Positions 1-5,569 of a stretch of 5,569 bases of DNA are shown in pieces. The DNA comes from Clostridiales bacterium (GTDB taxonomy: Bacteria > Bacillota > Clostridia > Christensenellales > Aristaeellaceae). The position numbers and the translations under genes were made by a program. The stretch spans positions 1 through 5,569 of the forward strand of contig JAAZEI010000048.1 of assembly GCA_012512355.1 (NCBI GenBank), given 5' to 3'. The notes beneath the pieces were generated by a model, which searched no databases, was not told the DNA's origin, and saw only the letters and a program-made list of their open reading frames with translations. The stretch's first letter is position 1. The number at the start of each line of letters is the position of its first letter.

Positions 1-332
1 CATTAATAGAATCCGCTACCATAGACGGAGCAGGAGAAGTACTCATTTTTATTCGCATCATGCTGCCACTTTGCAAACCGGCACTTGCTTCAGTTGCTAT
101 TTTTACCTTCCTTGCGGCCTGGTCGGATTTCTTGGGACCGCTTCTATATCTCAATAAGATGGAAGCGTATACCCTATCACTGGGTTTGCAGTCGTTTATG
201 CAGACTCACTATGTCGAATGGGGTCCGCTGATGGCAGCGTCAGCAATCTTTACAGTACCCACTGTGCTGCTGTTTTTCTTTGCACAAAAATTCTTTATCG
301 AAGGGATCACAGTGACAGGCATCAAAGGATAA
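1..332 (+). CDS. Carbohydrate ABC transporter permease, MalG type (C-terminal fragment, 5' end outside window)
   Basis: This is an inner-membrane subunit of a binding-protein-dependent sugar importer, one of a pair of permeases that form the translocation channel. The reading frame is open from base 3 and enters from the left edge, so the ATG at 60 is an internal methionine and not the start. The fragment opens inside the EAA loop that docks to the ATPase: ESATIDGAGE, followed by IRIMLPL, matches the EAA---G---------I-LP pattern. A membrane segment follows (about fragment residues 28-50, with the WSDFLGPLLYL stretch typical of MalG proteins). The EWGPLMAAS segment then leads into the last membrane helix, and the protein ends IEGITVTGIKG, the usual 'G-(A/V)-KG' tail of the family. 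About 109 residues of an expected 270-300 are present. The substrate cannot be read from this piece. The downstream nanE suggests an amino sugar or a glycan containing one. The partner permease and binding protein presumably lie to the left. Confidence 0.93.
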   Translation, partial: LIESATIDGAGEVLIFIRIMLPLCKPALASVAIFTFLAAWSDFLGPLLYLNKMEAYTLSLGLQSFMQTHYVEWGPLMAASAIFTVPTVLLFFFAQKFFIEGITVTGIKG

Positions 333-351
333 ACACAAAAGCACTATTTTA

Positions 352-360
352 AAGAAAGAG
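352..360 (+). promoter_or_regulatory. Weak purine-rich ribosome binding site for the DUF4127 gene
   Basis: AAGAAAGAG lies 3 bases before the GTG at 364 and is the only Shine-Dalgarno-like purine run in the 31-base gap. It is weaker and closer than the sites of the other genes here. It supports GTG 364 over the in-frame TTG at 376, which would lie about 15 bases away. With a GTG start, translation of this gene may be modest, or coupled to the permease upstream. Confidence 0.45.
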
Positions 361-363
361 ATT

Positions 364-1920
364 GTGTACATAACATTGACTAGAGTTTTATACATCCCTC
401 TGGATGAGCGTGCCTGCAATTATGATTTTCCACTGCAGCTGGCTGAAATTTCCGGGGACATAGAGTTGATGGTGCCGCCCAGGGCAAAGATGGGGTTTAA
501 GAAATCTCCGGCGGATGTTGCCTGGCTATGGGAATGGATTTTTCATGAAGCAGGCAGTTGTGAGTATGCGATTTTGTCAGTCGATACGCTGATATATGGT
601 AATATTATTAATTCAAGAATTCATCAGCTTACCCAAAGGGAATGTCTTGAAAGGCTGGAAAATTTTTCCAAGTTGAAGCGCCTGTTTCCGCAGCTTAAAA
701 TGCATGCCTTTAATTTAGTTGCCAGAGTCGCGGGATATAACAGCAGTCAGGAAGACCCTGATTATTGGGCGACACAGGGACGGAACATCTGGCGCTATAC
801 GATACTCATGGATAAGGCAAAGCGGAATTCTGCCACAAAACAAGAAGAGGCAGAGAAAGAAACGCTGGAGGAACTCATACCCGGTGAACATCTGGCTGAT
901 TTTCTAAATCGCCGCGCAACGGATCGCCTGATCAACTTGGGAAGTGTTGATTTGGTATGTGATGGCGTTTTTGATATTCTGACCATTCCCAAAGACGATA
1001 CGGCAGAATATGGGTATGCAGCCATGGACCAGGCAGCGATTGCACACAAAGTCAAGAAACACAAACTGATGGATCGTGTGATGGTATATCCCGGCGCAGA
1101 TGAAGTGGGTTCTGTCCTGTTTGCTCGCATATTCAACTTAATTCACAAATACACACCACGCGTTTACATTCGTTACTCTTCTGTGCAAGGTCCTTTTATT
1201 GTCCCCAAATATGAAGATAGACTGCTTGAAGAAAGCATCAAATCCCAGATTACATCGATGGGGGGAATATTGGAGGACCAGGCTGCACAGTCGGATTGCA
1301 TGCTTGCTGTCAATTCACCGGGCACACATATGATCGAGTCTTACGAGCAGCGATGTAAAGACCTTAGTTTTTCCACCCACATCAACATGCATGAGTTTAT
1401 CAGGTACATTGGCTATTATGCAGCTGCATACGAAAATCCAATTGGCCTGGCAGAAGTATCGGTGTGCAATGGCTGTGAAAATGAGTTTTCGTTGTATGCC
1501 TGCATCACTGGAACGCTGGACAAGGTAAGCAGCTTTGGAGGGTGGAATACTGCCCAAAACACCATTGGTTTGGTGCTGGCACAGACAGTTATTGCTTCTT
1601 ATTTCAAGGACCAGCCGGAGAATGAGTTAAGACAAAAACTGATGGAAGAGTTTACAATTTCTTCAATCGTCAGAGATTGGCTGTATCAATCCAATGTGCT
1701 GCATAAATTTCTTTTAGAAACAGAAAACCGTATCGACCCCTATCTTATGGGTGGTTTTTACGATGAAACGGTGGAGTACTTCAAAGTAAATATTCAGAAG
1801 CTTATGACAGAATATTCCCCTCAGGGATATAAGGGAAAGAAAATGATACTCGATGAATTATGCTTTGACTGGGATGGTGTGTTTTATATTCGACTGAAGG
1901 TTTCCTTGCAGTCAGCATAA
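364..1920 (+). CDS. DUF4127 family protein, function unknown, in an amino-sugar locus
   Basis: A complete 518-residue protein with a GTG start. I place it in the DUF4127 family from several landmarks: YIPLDER (residues 10-16) followed by NYDFP; PP-RAKMG and SPAD (38-51); SVDTLIYG (72-79); IPKDD (208-212) and YGYA (216-219); YPGADEVG (242-249); SFGGWNTAQNTIG (390-402); and a C-terminal FDWDGVFYIRLKV (501-513), which corresponds to the family's usual W-x-R-x-F-type end. The length is normal for the family. There is no signal peptide and no membrane segment, so it is probably cytosolic. Conserved acidic residues in D-E-R, SVDT, PKDD and GADE would suit an enzyme active site, but no catalytic mechanism is established to my knowledge. 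It sits 31 bases after a sugar permease gene and 33 bases before nanE, so a role in processing the imported sugar is likely by context. Candidates are hydrolysis or rearrangement of an amino-sugar conjugate. The family call is fairly firm; the role is inference. Confidence 0.85.
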   Translation: MYITLTRVLYIPLDERACNYDFPLQLAEISGDIELMVPPRAKMGFKKSPADVAWLWEWIFHEAGSCEYAILSVDTLIYGNIINSRIHQLTQRECLERLENFSKLKRLFPQLKMHAFNLVARVAGYNSSQEDPDYWATQGRNIWRYTILMDKAKRNSATKQEEAEKETLEELIPGEHLADFLNRRATDRLINLGSVDLVCDGVFDILTIPKDDTAEYGYAAMDQAAIAHKVKKHKLMDRVMVYPGADEVGSVLFARIFNLIHKYTPRVYIRYSSVQGPFIVPKYEDRLLEESIKSQITSMGGILEDQAAQSDCMLAVNSPGTHMIESYEQRCKDLSFSTHINMHEFIRYIGYYAAAYENPIGLAEVSVCNGCENEFSLYACITGTLDKVSSFGGWNTAQNTIGLVLAQTVIASYFKDQPENELRQKLMEEFTISSIVRDWLYQSNVLHKFLLETENRIDPYLMGGFYDETVEYFKVNIQKLMTEYSPQGYKGKKMILDELCFDWDGVFYIRLKVSLQSA

Positions 1921-1943
1921 TAGCGGATAAGTTTATTTGAGGC

Positions 1944-1948
1944 AGGTG
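1944..1948 (+). promoter_or_regulatory. Ribosome binding site of nanE
   Basis: AGGTG lies 5 bases before the ATG at 1954, with GAGG just upstream at 1939-1942. This fixes the start of the epimerase. The 33-base gap after the DUF4127 stop holds nothing else recognisable, so the gene is probably read from the upstream promoter. Confidence 0.6.
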
Positions 1949-1953
1949 TAAAT

Positions 1954-2655
1954 ATGACAAAAGCTGAGAAATCAGAATTTTTAAATAAGATAAAGGGCAA
2001 ACTGATAGTCTCCTGCCAAGCGCTGGAGGATGAGCCCCTGTATGATACGATTGTCGTGGCAAAGATGGCGCAAGCAGTAAAAGAAGGCGGTTCAGTTGCC
2101 ATCCGAGCTAACTATCCTCAGCAGATTGAAGCGATTCAAAAAGCTACAGGACTGCCGGTCATTGCGTTATATAAAAAGGAATACCAAGACAGCCAAATTA
2201 TTATTACCCCCACTATGGAAGAGATAGATGCACTGGCAGCGCTTGAGCCTGAAGTGATTGCGATGGACGCCACTAGTCGAATCAGACCGGGTGGACTGAC
2301 GCTTGAGGTGTTTTTTAAACAGGTGAAGGATAAATACCCTCATCAGATGTTTATGGCTGATACCTCCTGTTATGAAGAAGGAGTTATGGCGCAAAAATTA
2401 GGATTTGATCTGATTGGCACTACACTCTCAGGTTACACAAGCTACACTCAAAATCGGCCTTCACCCGACTATGAATTGATGCAGCGTTTCTGTGAAAATC
2501 TCAAATTGCCTATTATCGCTGAGGGCGGCATTTGGACACCCCTGGAACTTAAGAAAACGTTTGAAACAGGTGTTTGGGCAGCGATTATTGGCACCGCCAT
2601 CACCAGGCCTCGGGAGATTACCCGGCGTTTTATTGACATGGCAGGCTTAGAATAA
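1954..2655 (+). CDS. nanE: N-acetylmannosamine-6-phosphate 2-epimerase (NanE)
   Basis: This cytosolic enzyme (EC 5.1.3.9) converts ManNAc-6-phosphate to GlcNAc-6-phosphate, feeding sialic acid or ManNAc into the GlcNAc-6-P route (NagA/NagB). At 233 residues it is full length, a TIM barrel of the NanE family. Aligned by eye with the Clostridium perfringens enzyme, all key residues are present: Gln22 in VSCQA, Arg51 in AIRAN, the catalytic Lys74 in YKKEY, Asp136 in MADTSC and Glu190 in IIAEGG. The family stretch GTTLSGYTSYT (residues 155-165) and the C-terminal phosphate-binding loop around GTAITRP (213-219) are intact. The gene follows the DUF4127 gene and ends 7 bases from the stop of the opposing ROK kinase. 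No nanA lyase is visible, so the ManNAc-6-P may come from free ManNAc plus a kinase, or from a source made by its neighbour. A functional NanE is very likely. Confidence 0.96.
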   Translation: MTKAEKSEFLNKIKGKLIVSCQALEDEPLYDTIVVAKMAQAVKEGGSVAIRANYPQQIEAIQKATGLPVIALYKKEYQDSQIIITPTMEEIDALAALEPEVIAMDATSRIRPGGLTLEVFFKQVKDKYPHQMFMADTSCYEEGVMAQKLGFDLIGTTLSGYTSYTQNRPSPDYELMQRFCENLKLPIIAEGGIWTPLELKKTFETGVWAAIIGTAITRPREITRRFIDMAGLE

Positions 2656-2662
2656 GCGCTTT

Positions 2663-3607
2663 TTAATGACGCAGCGCGATGGCGCCCGCTCCCACCAAGG
2701 CAGCATTGTAGCCCAGGGCTGTTTTTTCAACTGTGAAGCCTTCTTTTGACAGCGGGAAAACCCATTGCTCTAGCGCGTCATCGATGCCATCCTGGAGTAA
2801 ATCAAAATCGTAAACAGCCACGCCACCGCCGATAACCGCTTTTTGAAGGTTGAGCATATTCTGTGCCATGGCGCAGAGTCTGCCAATATAGAAACCAGAA
2901 CGGTAAAAAATGAGAGAAGCAATTTTATCTCCTGCTCTGGCTTTTTCACTGACTTCTTTGGAGCCGAAGGTCACATCAGGCGGTTGGTCGGTCTCTGCCA
3001 GATACTTTCTGCCGATGGCAAACCCGCTTCCCTCAATTTCCATGTCCCCCTCAATCCCACAGCTGCACAATGCCGGATGCTCAAACTCTACGGGGATATG
3101 TCCTATTTCACCCGCCAGGTTGTTGGCGCCGCGGTACAGTGCATCATTAAGGTAAAATGCACCGCCGCAGCCGGTGCTGACAGTCATCCACATGAAGTGG
3201 GAAGTGTTTTTGCAATTGCCGAATGTTTTTTCCGCAACAGCGCAGGCGTTTACATCATTGTCACCATAAACAGGGACATGAAATATTTTTTCCAAGTCCT
3301 CAGCAAAACTCCAGGGACCAATTCCCGTCGTGAAGTTCCTTAGCATAAGCCCGCGATCAGGGTTACAGGGTCCCGGCAAGCTGACACCGATAGCGTTTGG
3401 GCGCAAGCTTCCCTGGCGCTGCTCCAGATCTTGGACCGCCTGGGTGATATTATCTAAAATCAGTTCTTTGGTATAATTCTGGCTGCTTCTAAGGGTTCGA
3501 AGCGCTGTGTCCAGCACAGCGCCTGATTCATCCACCAAGCCGACTTGAAGTTTAGAGCCGCCAATATCAATGGCGAGCACTTTTTTATTTTGACTATTCT
3601 TCATCAT
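2663..3607 (-). CDS. ROK family sugar kinase (NanK- or glucokinase-like)
   Basis: A cytosolic ATP-dependent sugar kinase of the ROK family, 314 residues and full length. The N-terminal phosphate loop is AIDIGGSK (residues 12-19). The catalytic aspartate is Asp118 in GDNDVNACAVAE, followed by STGCGGA (144-150), which helps bind ATP. The sugar-contacting Glu167 and His170 are in AGEIGH, followed by the cysteine motif CSCG (181-184). In most members this motif reads CxCGxxGCxE; here the third cysteine is Asp188 (GDME). The second ATP-binding loop is IGGGVAV (259-265). Specificity within ROK (glucose, ManNAc, GlcNAc, allose, fructose) cannot be told from motifs alone. The facing nanE makes N-acetylmannosamine kinase a reasonable candidate, which is inference. 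It is the last gene of the minus-strand operon, 39 bases after the SIS gene. Two adjacent ATGs open the frame; the first is chosen because of the spacing of its ribosome binding site. Confidence 0.92.
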   Translation of the reverse strand: MMKNSQNKKVLAIDIGGSKLQVGLVDESGAVLDTALRTLRSSQNYTKELILDNITQAVQDLEQRQGSLRPNAIGVSLPGPCNPDRGLMLRNFTTGIGPWSFAEDLEKIFHVPVYGDNDVNACAVAEKTFGNCKNTSHFMWMTVSTGCGGAFYLNDALYRGANNLAGEIGHIPVEFEHPALCSCGIEGDMEIEGSGFAIGRKYLAETDQPPDVTFGSKEVSEKARAGDKIASLIFYRSGFYIGRLCAMAQNMLNLQKAVIGGGVAVYDFDLLQDGIDDALEQWVFPLSKEGFTVEKTALGYNAALVGAGAIALRH

Positions 3608-3616
3608 GTCATCTAT

Positions 3617-3621
3617 CCTTT
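3617..3621 (-). promoter_or_regulatory. Ribosome binding site of the ROK kinase gene
   Basis: Read on the minus strand, AAAGG lies 9 bases before the ATG at 3607 and 12 before the second ATG at 3604. The spacing favours the first methionine. The surrounding 39-base gap is AT-rich and shows no convincing promoter or hairpin. Confidence 0.55.
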
Positions 3622-3646
3622 TCTGTCATGTTTTTATATCTTAGGT

Positions 3647-4249
3647 TCAGCGGTCTTCTTTCAGCACGATATGCGAGCGCCCTGCCAGACTCGCGTAAAG
3701 GACAGACATCATCAGATGATCGAAAATCATGTGAATATCTTCGGTTACCTGCATGCTGTTGACCGGTGCATTGAGTGAAACATCGCATAGAGGAGCCAGC
3801 GCACCGCCATCAAAACCTGTCATGCCAATTATCTTGTTACCGCACTCGCGCGCGTAGGTCACTGCATTGAGTATGTTCTTGCTGTTGCCGCTCCCCGACA
3901 GAGCGATGATCAAATCACCTTGTTTGAGCCTGCCGCGCAGCTGGAAACGAAAGATTTCTTCGAACGAGATATCATTTGCGATGGCCAGCACCGTGGCGAT
4001 GTTGTCATTGAGACAATTAAAGCGAAATTTTTTTTGAGTAAATTCAGAAATCCCCTTGTTGAAATCGTTTTGGAAGTGTGAGGCGGTGGCGGCGCTGCCG
4101 CCATTGCCGAAGATATAAATGGTGTTTTCATTCTCAAATGTCTCAGTGATTAAGTTTAACGCGCTAGCCAGAGCATCTGTGTCCAGCCGGGACAGCGTTT
4201 CCTGCAATAGACTAATATAGGCTTTGATGTCACTTGAGTAGTCAATCAT
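3647..4249 (-). CDS. SIS-domain phosphosugar-binding protein, GmhA/DiaA type
   Basis: A single-SIS-domain protein of 200 residues, typical length for the sedoheptulose-7-phosphate isomerase (GmhA)/DiaA group, which work as homotetramers on phosphosugars. The phosphate-binding loops are clear: FGNGGSAATASHF (residues 47-59) and ALSGSGNSKN (116-125), followed by GMTGFDGG (142-149). The C-terminal active-site helix carries QVTEDIHMIFDH (167-178). Compared by eye with E. coli GmhA as I remember it, catalytic His180 is kept as His178, but Glu65 is replaced by Asp62 (in HFQNDF) and Gln172 by Glu170. True heptose isomerase activity is therefore doubtful; an aldose-ketose isomerase or binding role on another phosphosugar fits better. 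It lies between a nucleoside phosphorylase and a ROK kinase, and no LPS heptose gene is nearby, which also argues for sugar catabolism. The start is fixed by AGGAGA 5 bases upstream. Confidence 0.9.
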   Translation of the reverse strand: MIDYSSDIKAYISLLQETLSRLDTDALASALNLITETFENENTIYIFGNGGSAATASHFQNDFNKGISEFTQKKFRFNCLNDNIATVLAIANDISFEEIFRFQLRGRLKQGDLIIALSGSGNSKNILNAVTYARECGNKIIGMTGFDGGALAPLCDVSLNAPVNSMQVTEDIHMIFDHLMMSVLYASLAGRSHIVLKEDR

Positions 4250-4254
4250 GATGT

Positions 4255-4260
4255 TCTCCT
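4255..4260 (-). promoter_or_regulatory. Ribosome binding site of the SIS gene
   Basis: AGGAGA on the minus strand lies 5 bases before the ATG at 4249, in the 18-base gap behind the nucleoside phosphorylase. This strong site and the short gap leave no room for a separate promoter, so the gene is co-transcribed with its upstream neighbour. Confidence 0.7.
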
Positions 4261-4267
4261 TTTTAGC

Positions 4268-5041
4268 TCAGTCGCTGTTTAAATCCAGCTTGACTGCTAT
4301 TTCCAGCGCAACAACGAAGTTTCTTAATTGGTGGTCACGTTCCAGTTCACCCAGCAGAATACGCTGATCCCATACGGGAGCATCCAGCAGGTCACCTGTA
4401 TAGAAGAAAGTATAGTATTGAAGCTCTTTAAAGTCGCATAGCGCTTGGATGCCGCTGCACTCCATGTCAACGGCGATGCAGCCGTCTGCTTTACGCTTGG
4501 CCACGTTGCTCCTGGTCTCGCGGTAGAGGGCATCGGTGGTCCATGTACGCCCTTTCACATAGGGGATTTTCAGCTCCCCCAAAATGGCAGCGACTTGCGC
4601 TGCGTTTTTAACATTGATGTAATCTCTTGCTTCTTGATAATGGTAACTCAGTCCCTCATCACGGTAAGCGTGTGTGGGAACGATCAGCTTGCCTTCTGTC
4701 AGGGTGCTGTCAAGAGCGCCGCAGCTGCCAAAGAGGATATAGTGCCGAGCACCTGTGAGCAGGATGGCATCTTCCATGCTGGTGGCGCAGCCGGCTGCTG
4801 TAATGGGGCTCATATAAAAAGCGATAACCCTTTGTTTGTAATGCATTGTGTAAATTGGGTTTTCACCCGCGAGTGTGTTGATAACAGCGGATATCTTACA
4901 GTCAAAGTGACTTAATGCGTGCTCGATAACTGCCTTTGAGAATGTGATGATGCAGATATCAGCCAGCTTATTTTGTCTTGTATAGATATCCTCAGGCCCA
5001 AATACCGGTTGGCTGTGGGGGTCAAAACTTTGTGTAATCAT
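4268..5041 (-). CDS. Nucleoside phosphorylase (PNP/UDP family, uridine phosphorylase-like)
   Basis: A cytosolic phosphorylase of the PNP_UDP_1 superfamily, 257 residues and full length. Members cleave nucleosides with phosphate to give a free base and (deoxy)ribose-1-phosphate. Visible landmarks are the glycine-rich phosphate-binding segment LFGSCGAL (residues 103-110), IVPTHAYRDEG (120-130) followed by SYHY, the GRTWTTDALYRET segment (164-176), the ribose-binding Met-Glu in AVDMECSG (190-197; Met193, Glu194), and TGDLLDAPVWD (215-225), whose aspartates sit where the family's base-side acidic residue is expected. RDEG-SYHY and TTDALYRET place it with uridine-phosphorylase-like proteins of Bacillota rather than classical E. 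coli PNP; base specificity cannot be told. It starts 11 bases after the ABC-2 permease stop, with AAGGAG in between, and is followed by a SIS protein and a ROK kinase. This suggests that the sugar phosphate it yields, or a related N-glycoside, is handled by the same operon. Confidence 0.92.
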   Translation of the reverse strand: MITQSFDPHSQPVFGPEDIYTRQNKLADICIITFSKAVIEHALSHFDCKISAVINTLAGENPIYTMHYKQRVIAFYMSPITAAGCATSMEDAILLTGARHYILFGSCGALDSTLTEGKLIVPTHAYRDEGLSYHYQEARDYINVKNAAQVAAILGELKIPYVKGRTWTTDALYRETRSNVAKRKADGCIAVDMECSGIQALCDFKELQYYTFFYTGDLLDAPVWDQRILLGELERDHQLRNFVVALEIAVKLDLNSD

Positions 5042-5046
5042 TCTTG

Positions 5047-5052
5047 CTCCTT
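5047..5052 (-). promoter_or_regulatory. Ribosome binding site of the nucleoside phosphorylase, abutting the upstream stop codon
   Basis: AAGGAG on the minus strand lies 5 bases before the ATG at 5041 and directly follows the TAA (5055-5053) of the ABC-2 permease gene. The close fit implies one transcript and possible translational coupling between the two genes. Confidence 0.7.
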
Positions 5053-5569
5053 TTATTTGATTTGATAAATAGCTGTCTTAAATAATAGCTTCATGATCAC
5101 TCCTGACGACAGAAAAATGATGGCTGCTAATCCGTAGCTGAGCCAAAGTGAGCTGCCCTGCGGTGCAAAGAATAGTGCGAAAAACAGCAGAGCGAGCATC
5201 AGGAATACTGTCAGTGCCACAAGGCCGGATTGGGCTGAGCTTTTGATTATTTGCTGCTCATTGTCCCAATCAAACCTCGCAAAACGTACGTCAAGCATCA
5301 AGCCCACAACCGAGCTGAAGGTGCAGAGCGACAGGGGCAGAAAAAAGCAAACCAGAGCCAGCCATAAACTCAGCTGCAGGTGGACTGCCAGCAGCAATGC
5401 TGTAAGCAGCAGCGGCGGCAGACAAAACAATATACTGAACAACAGCTTTGATAAGAGTGTTAAAGTGCTTGATACAGGGGCAGTACACATAATCCAGGCA
5501 TTCTTCCCTTCGATGGAGATGCTGACAGTGGCGGGGACAGCAATAGCACACAGGGCGCTGGCCATGAGG
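5053..5569 (-). CDS. ABC-2 type exporter permease (C-terminal part, 5' end outside window)
   Basis: A polytopic membrane protein; the frame is open through the right edge (a CTC codon precedes the ATG at 5565), so that ATG is probably internal. About 170 residues are present. The fragment begins with SISIEGKNAWIMCTAPVS, the 'S-x-EGK-xW-(x)n-P(V/I)S' stretch found in permeases of putative Bacillota ABC-2 exporters of about 500-550 residues. The motif RFDWDNEQQIIKSS (about residues 97-110) matches their 'P-x-DW-NE---VKQS' loop. Four hydrophobic segments are visible, at about residues 36-62, 66-92, 112-134 and 141-160, and the protein ends with a short basic tail (KTAIYQIK). It would export an unknown substrate together with an ATPase expected upstream, outside the window. 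It is only 11 bases from the nucleoside phosphorylase, but a functional link with sugar catabolism is unclear and it may simply share the transcript. The family assignment rests on motif memory, so subfamily details are uncertain. Confidence 0.8.
   Translation of the reverse strand, partial: LMASALCAIAVPATVSISIEGKNAWIMCTAPVSSTLTLLSKLLFSILFCLPPLLLTALLLAVHLQLSLWLALVCFFLPLSLCTFSSVVGLMLDVRFARFDWDNEQQIIKSSAQSGLVALTVFLMLALLFFALFFAPQGSSLWLSYGLAAIIFLSSGVIMKLLFKTAIYQIK

Noticed and set aside
60..332. The permease fragment as a complete 90-residue small protein starting at ATG 60
   Set aside because: The frame is open to the left edge and encodes the EAA-loop motif before that ATG, so the gene is simply cut by the window.
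795..1136. 113-codon minus-strand open frame inside the DUF4127 gene
   Set aside because: It is antisense to conserved DUF4127 segments, with a low-complexity Ser-rich translation and no domain signature.
2552..2565. AGAAAACGTTTGAA, resembling a catabolite-response (cre) operator
   Set aside because: It lies deep inside the nanE coding sequence, where the codons for KKTFE explain it, and it departs from the consensus at both ends.
2656..2682. GCGCT/AGCGC inverted repeat between the convergent genes as a terminator
   Set aside because: The stem is only 5 bp with a 12-base loop, and the T-run is in the loop rather than after the stem.
2843..3343. 166-codon open frame on the plus strand inside the ROK gene
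   Set aside because: It is antisense to a clear ROK kinase with all its motifs; its translation shows no family features and no ribosome binding site was found.
4445..4915. 156-codon open frame on the plus strand inside the nucleoside phosphorylase gene
   Set aside because: It is the antisense shadow of a well-supported phosphorylase and shows no recognisable motif.

Overview
The window looks like part of a carbohydrate-utilisation locus from a low-to-mid GC member of the Bacillota, probably a Clostridia-type anaerobe. The grounds are the purine-rich Shine-Dalgarno sites (AGGAGA, AAGGAG), the very tight gene packing, and the family content (MalG-type permease, DUF4127, NanE, ROK, SIS, ABC-2 exporter permease). 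The species assignment is inference. No rRNA, tRNA, mobile element, CRISPR array or phage signature was seen. There is no gene-free stretch longer than about 40 bases.

Plus strand, 1-2655: the C-terminal end of a MalG-type ABC sugar permease (cut by the left edge), then a complete DUF4127 family protein of 518 aa with a GTG start, then a complete N-acetylmannosamine-6-phosphate 2-epimerase (nanE). The gaps are 31 and 33 bases, so these three probably form the end of one operon.

Minus strand, 5569-2663, read right to left: the C-terminal part of an ABC-2 type exporter permease (cut by the right edge), a PNP/UDP-family nucleoside phosphorylase, a small GmhA/DiaA-type SIS-domain protein, and a ROK-family sugar kinase. 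The gaps are 11, 18 and 39 bases, and each of the three downstream genes has its own ribosome binding site, so this also looks like one operon. The two operons converge, with only 7 bases between the nanE and ROK stop codons.

Functionally, the left operon imports a sugar and delivers ManNAc-6-P to GlcNAc-6-P by NanE. The ROK kinase on the opposite strand is a good candidate to make the phosphorylated substrate. The SIS protein and the nucleoside phosphorylase would act on a phosphosugar and a (deoxy)nucleoside-like N-glycoside. The DUF4127 protein has no established role that I know of. Its place between a sugar importer and NanE makes it the most interesting item here: it may release or convert an imported amino-sugar compound. 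No sialic acid lyase (nanA), nagA or nagB lies inside the window.
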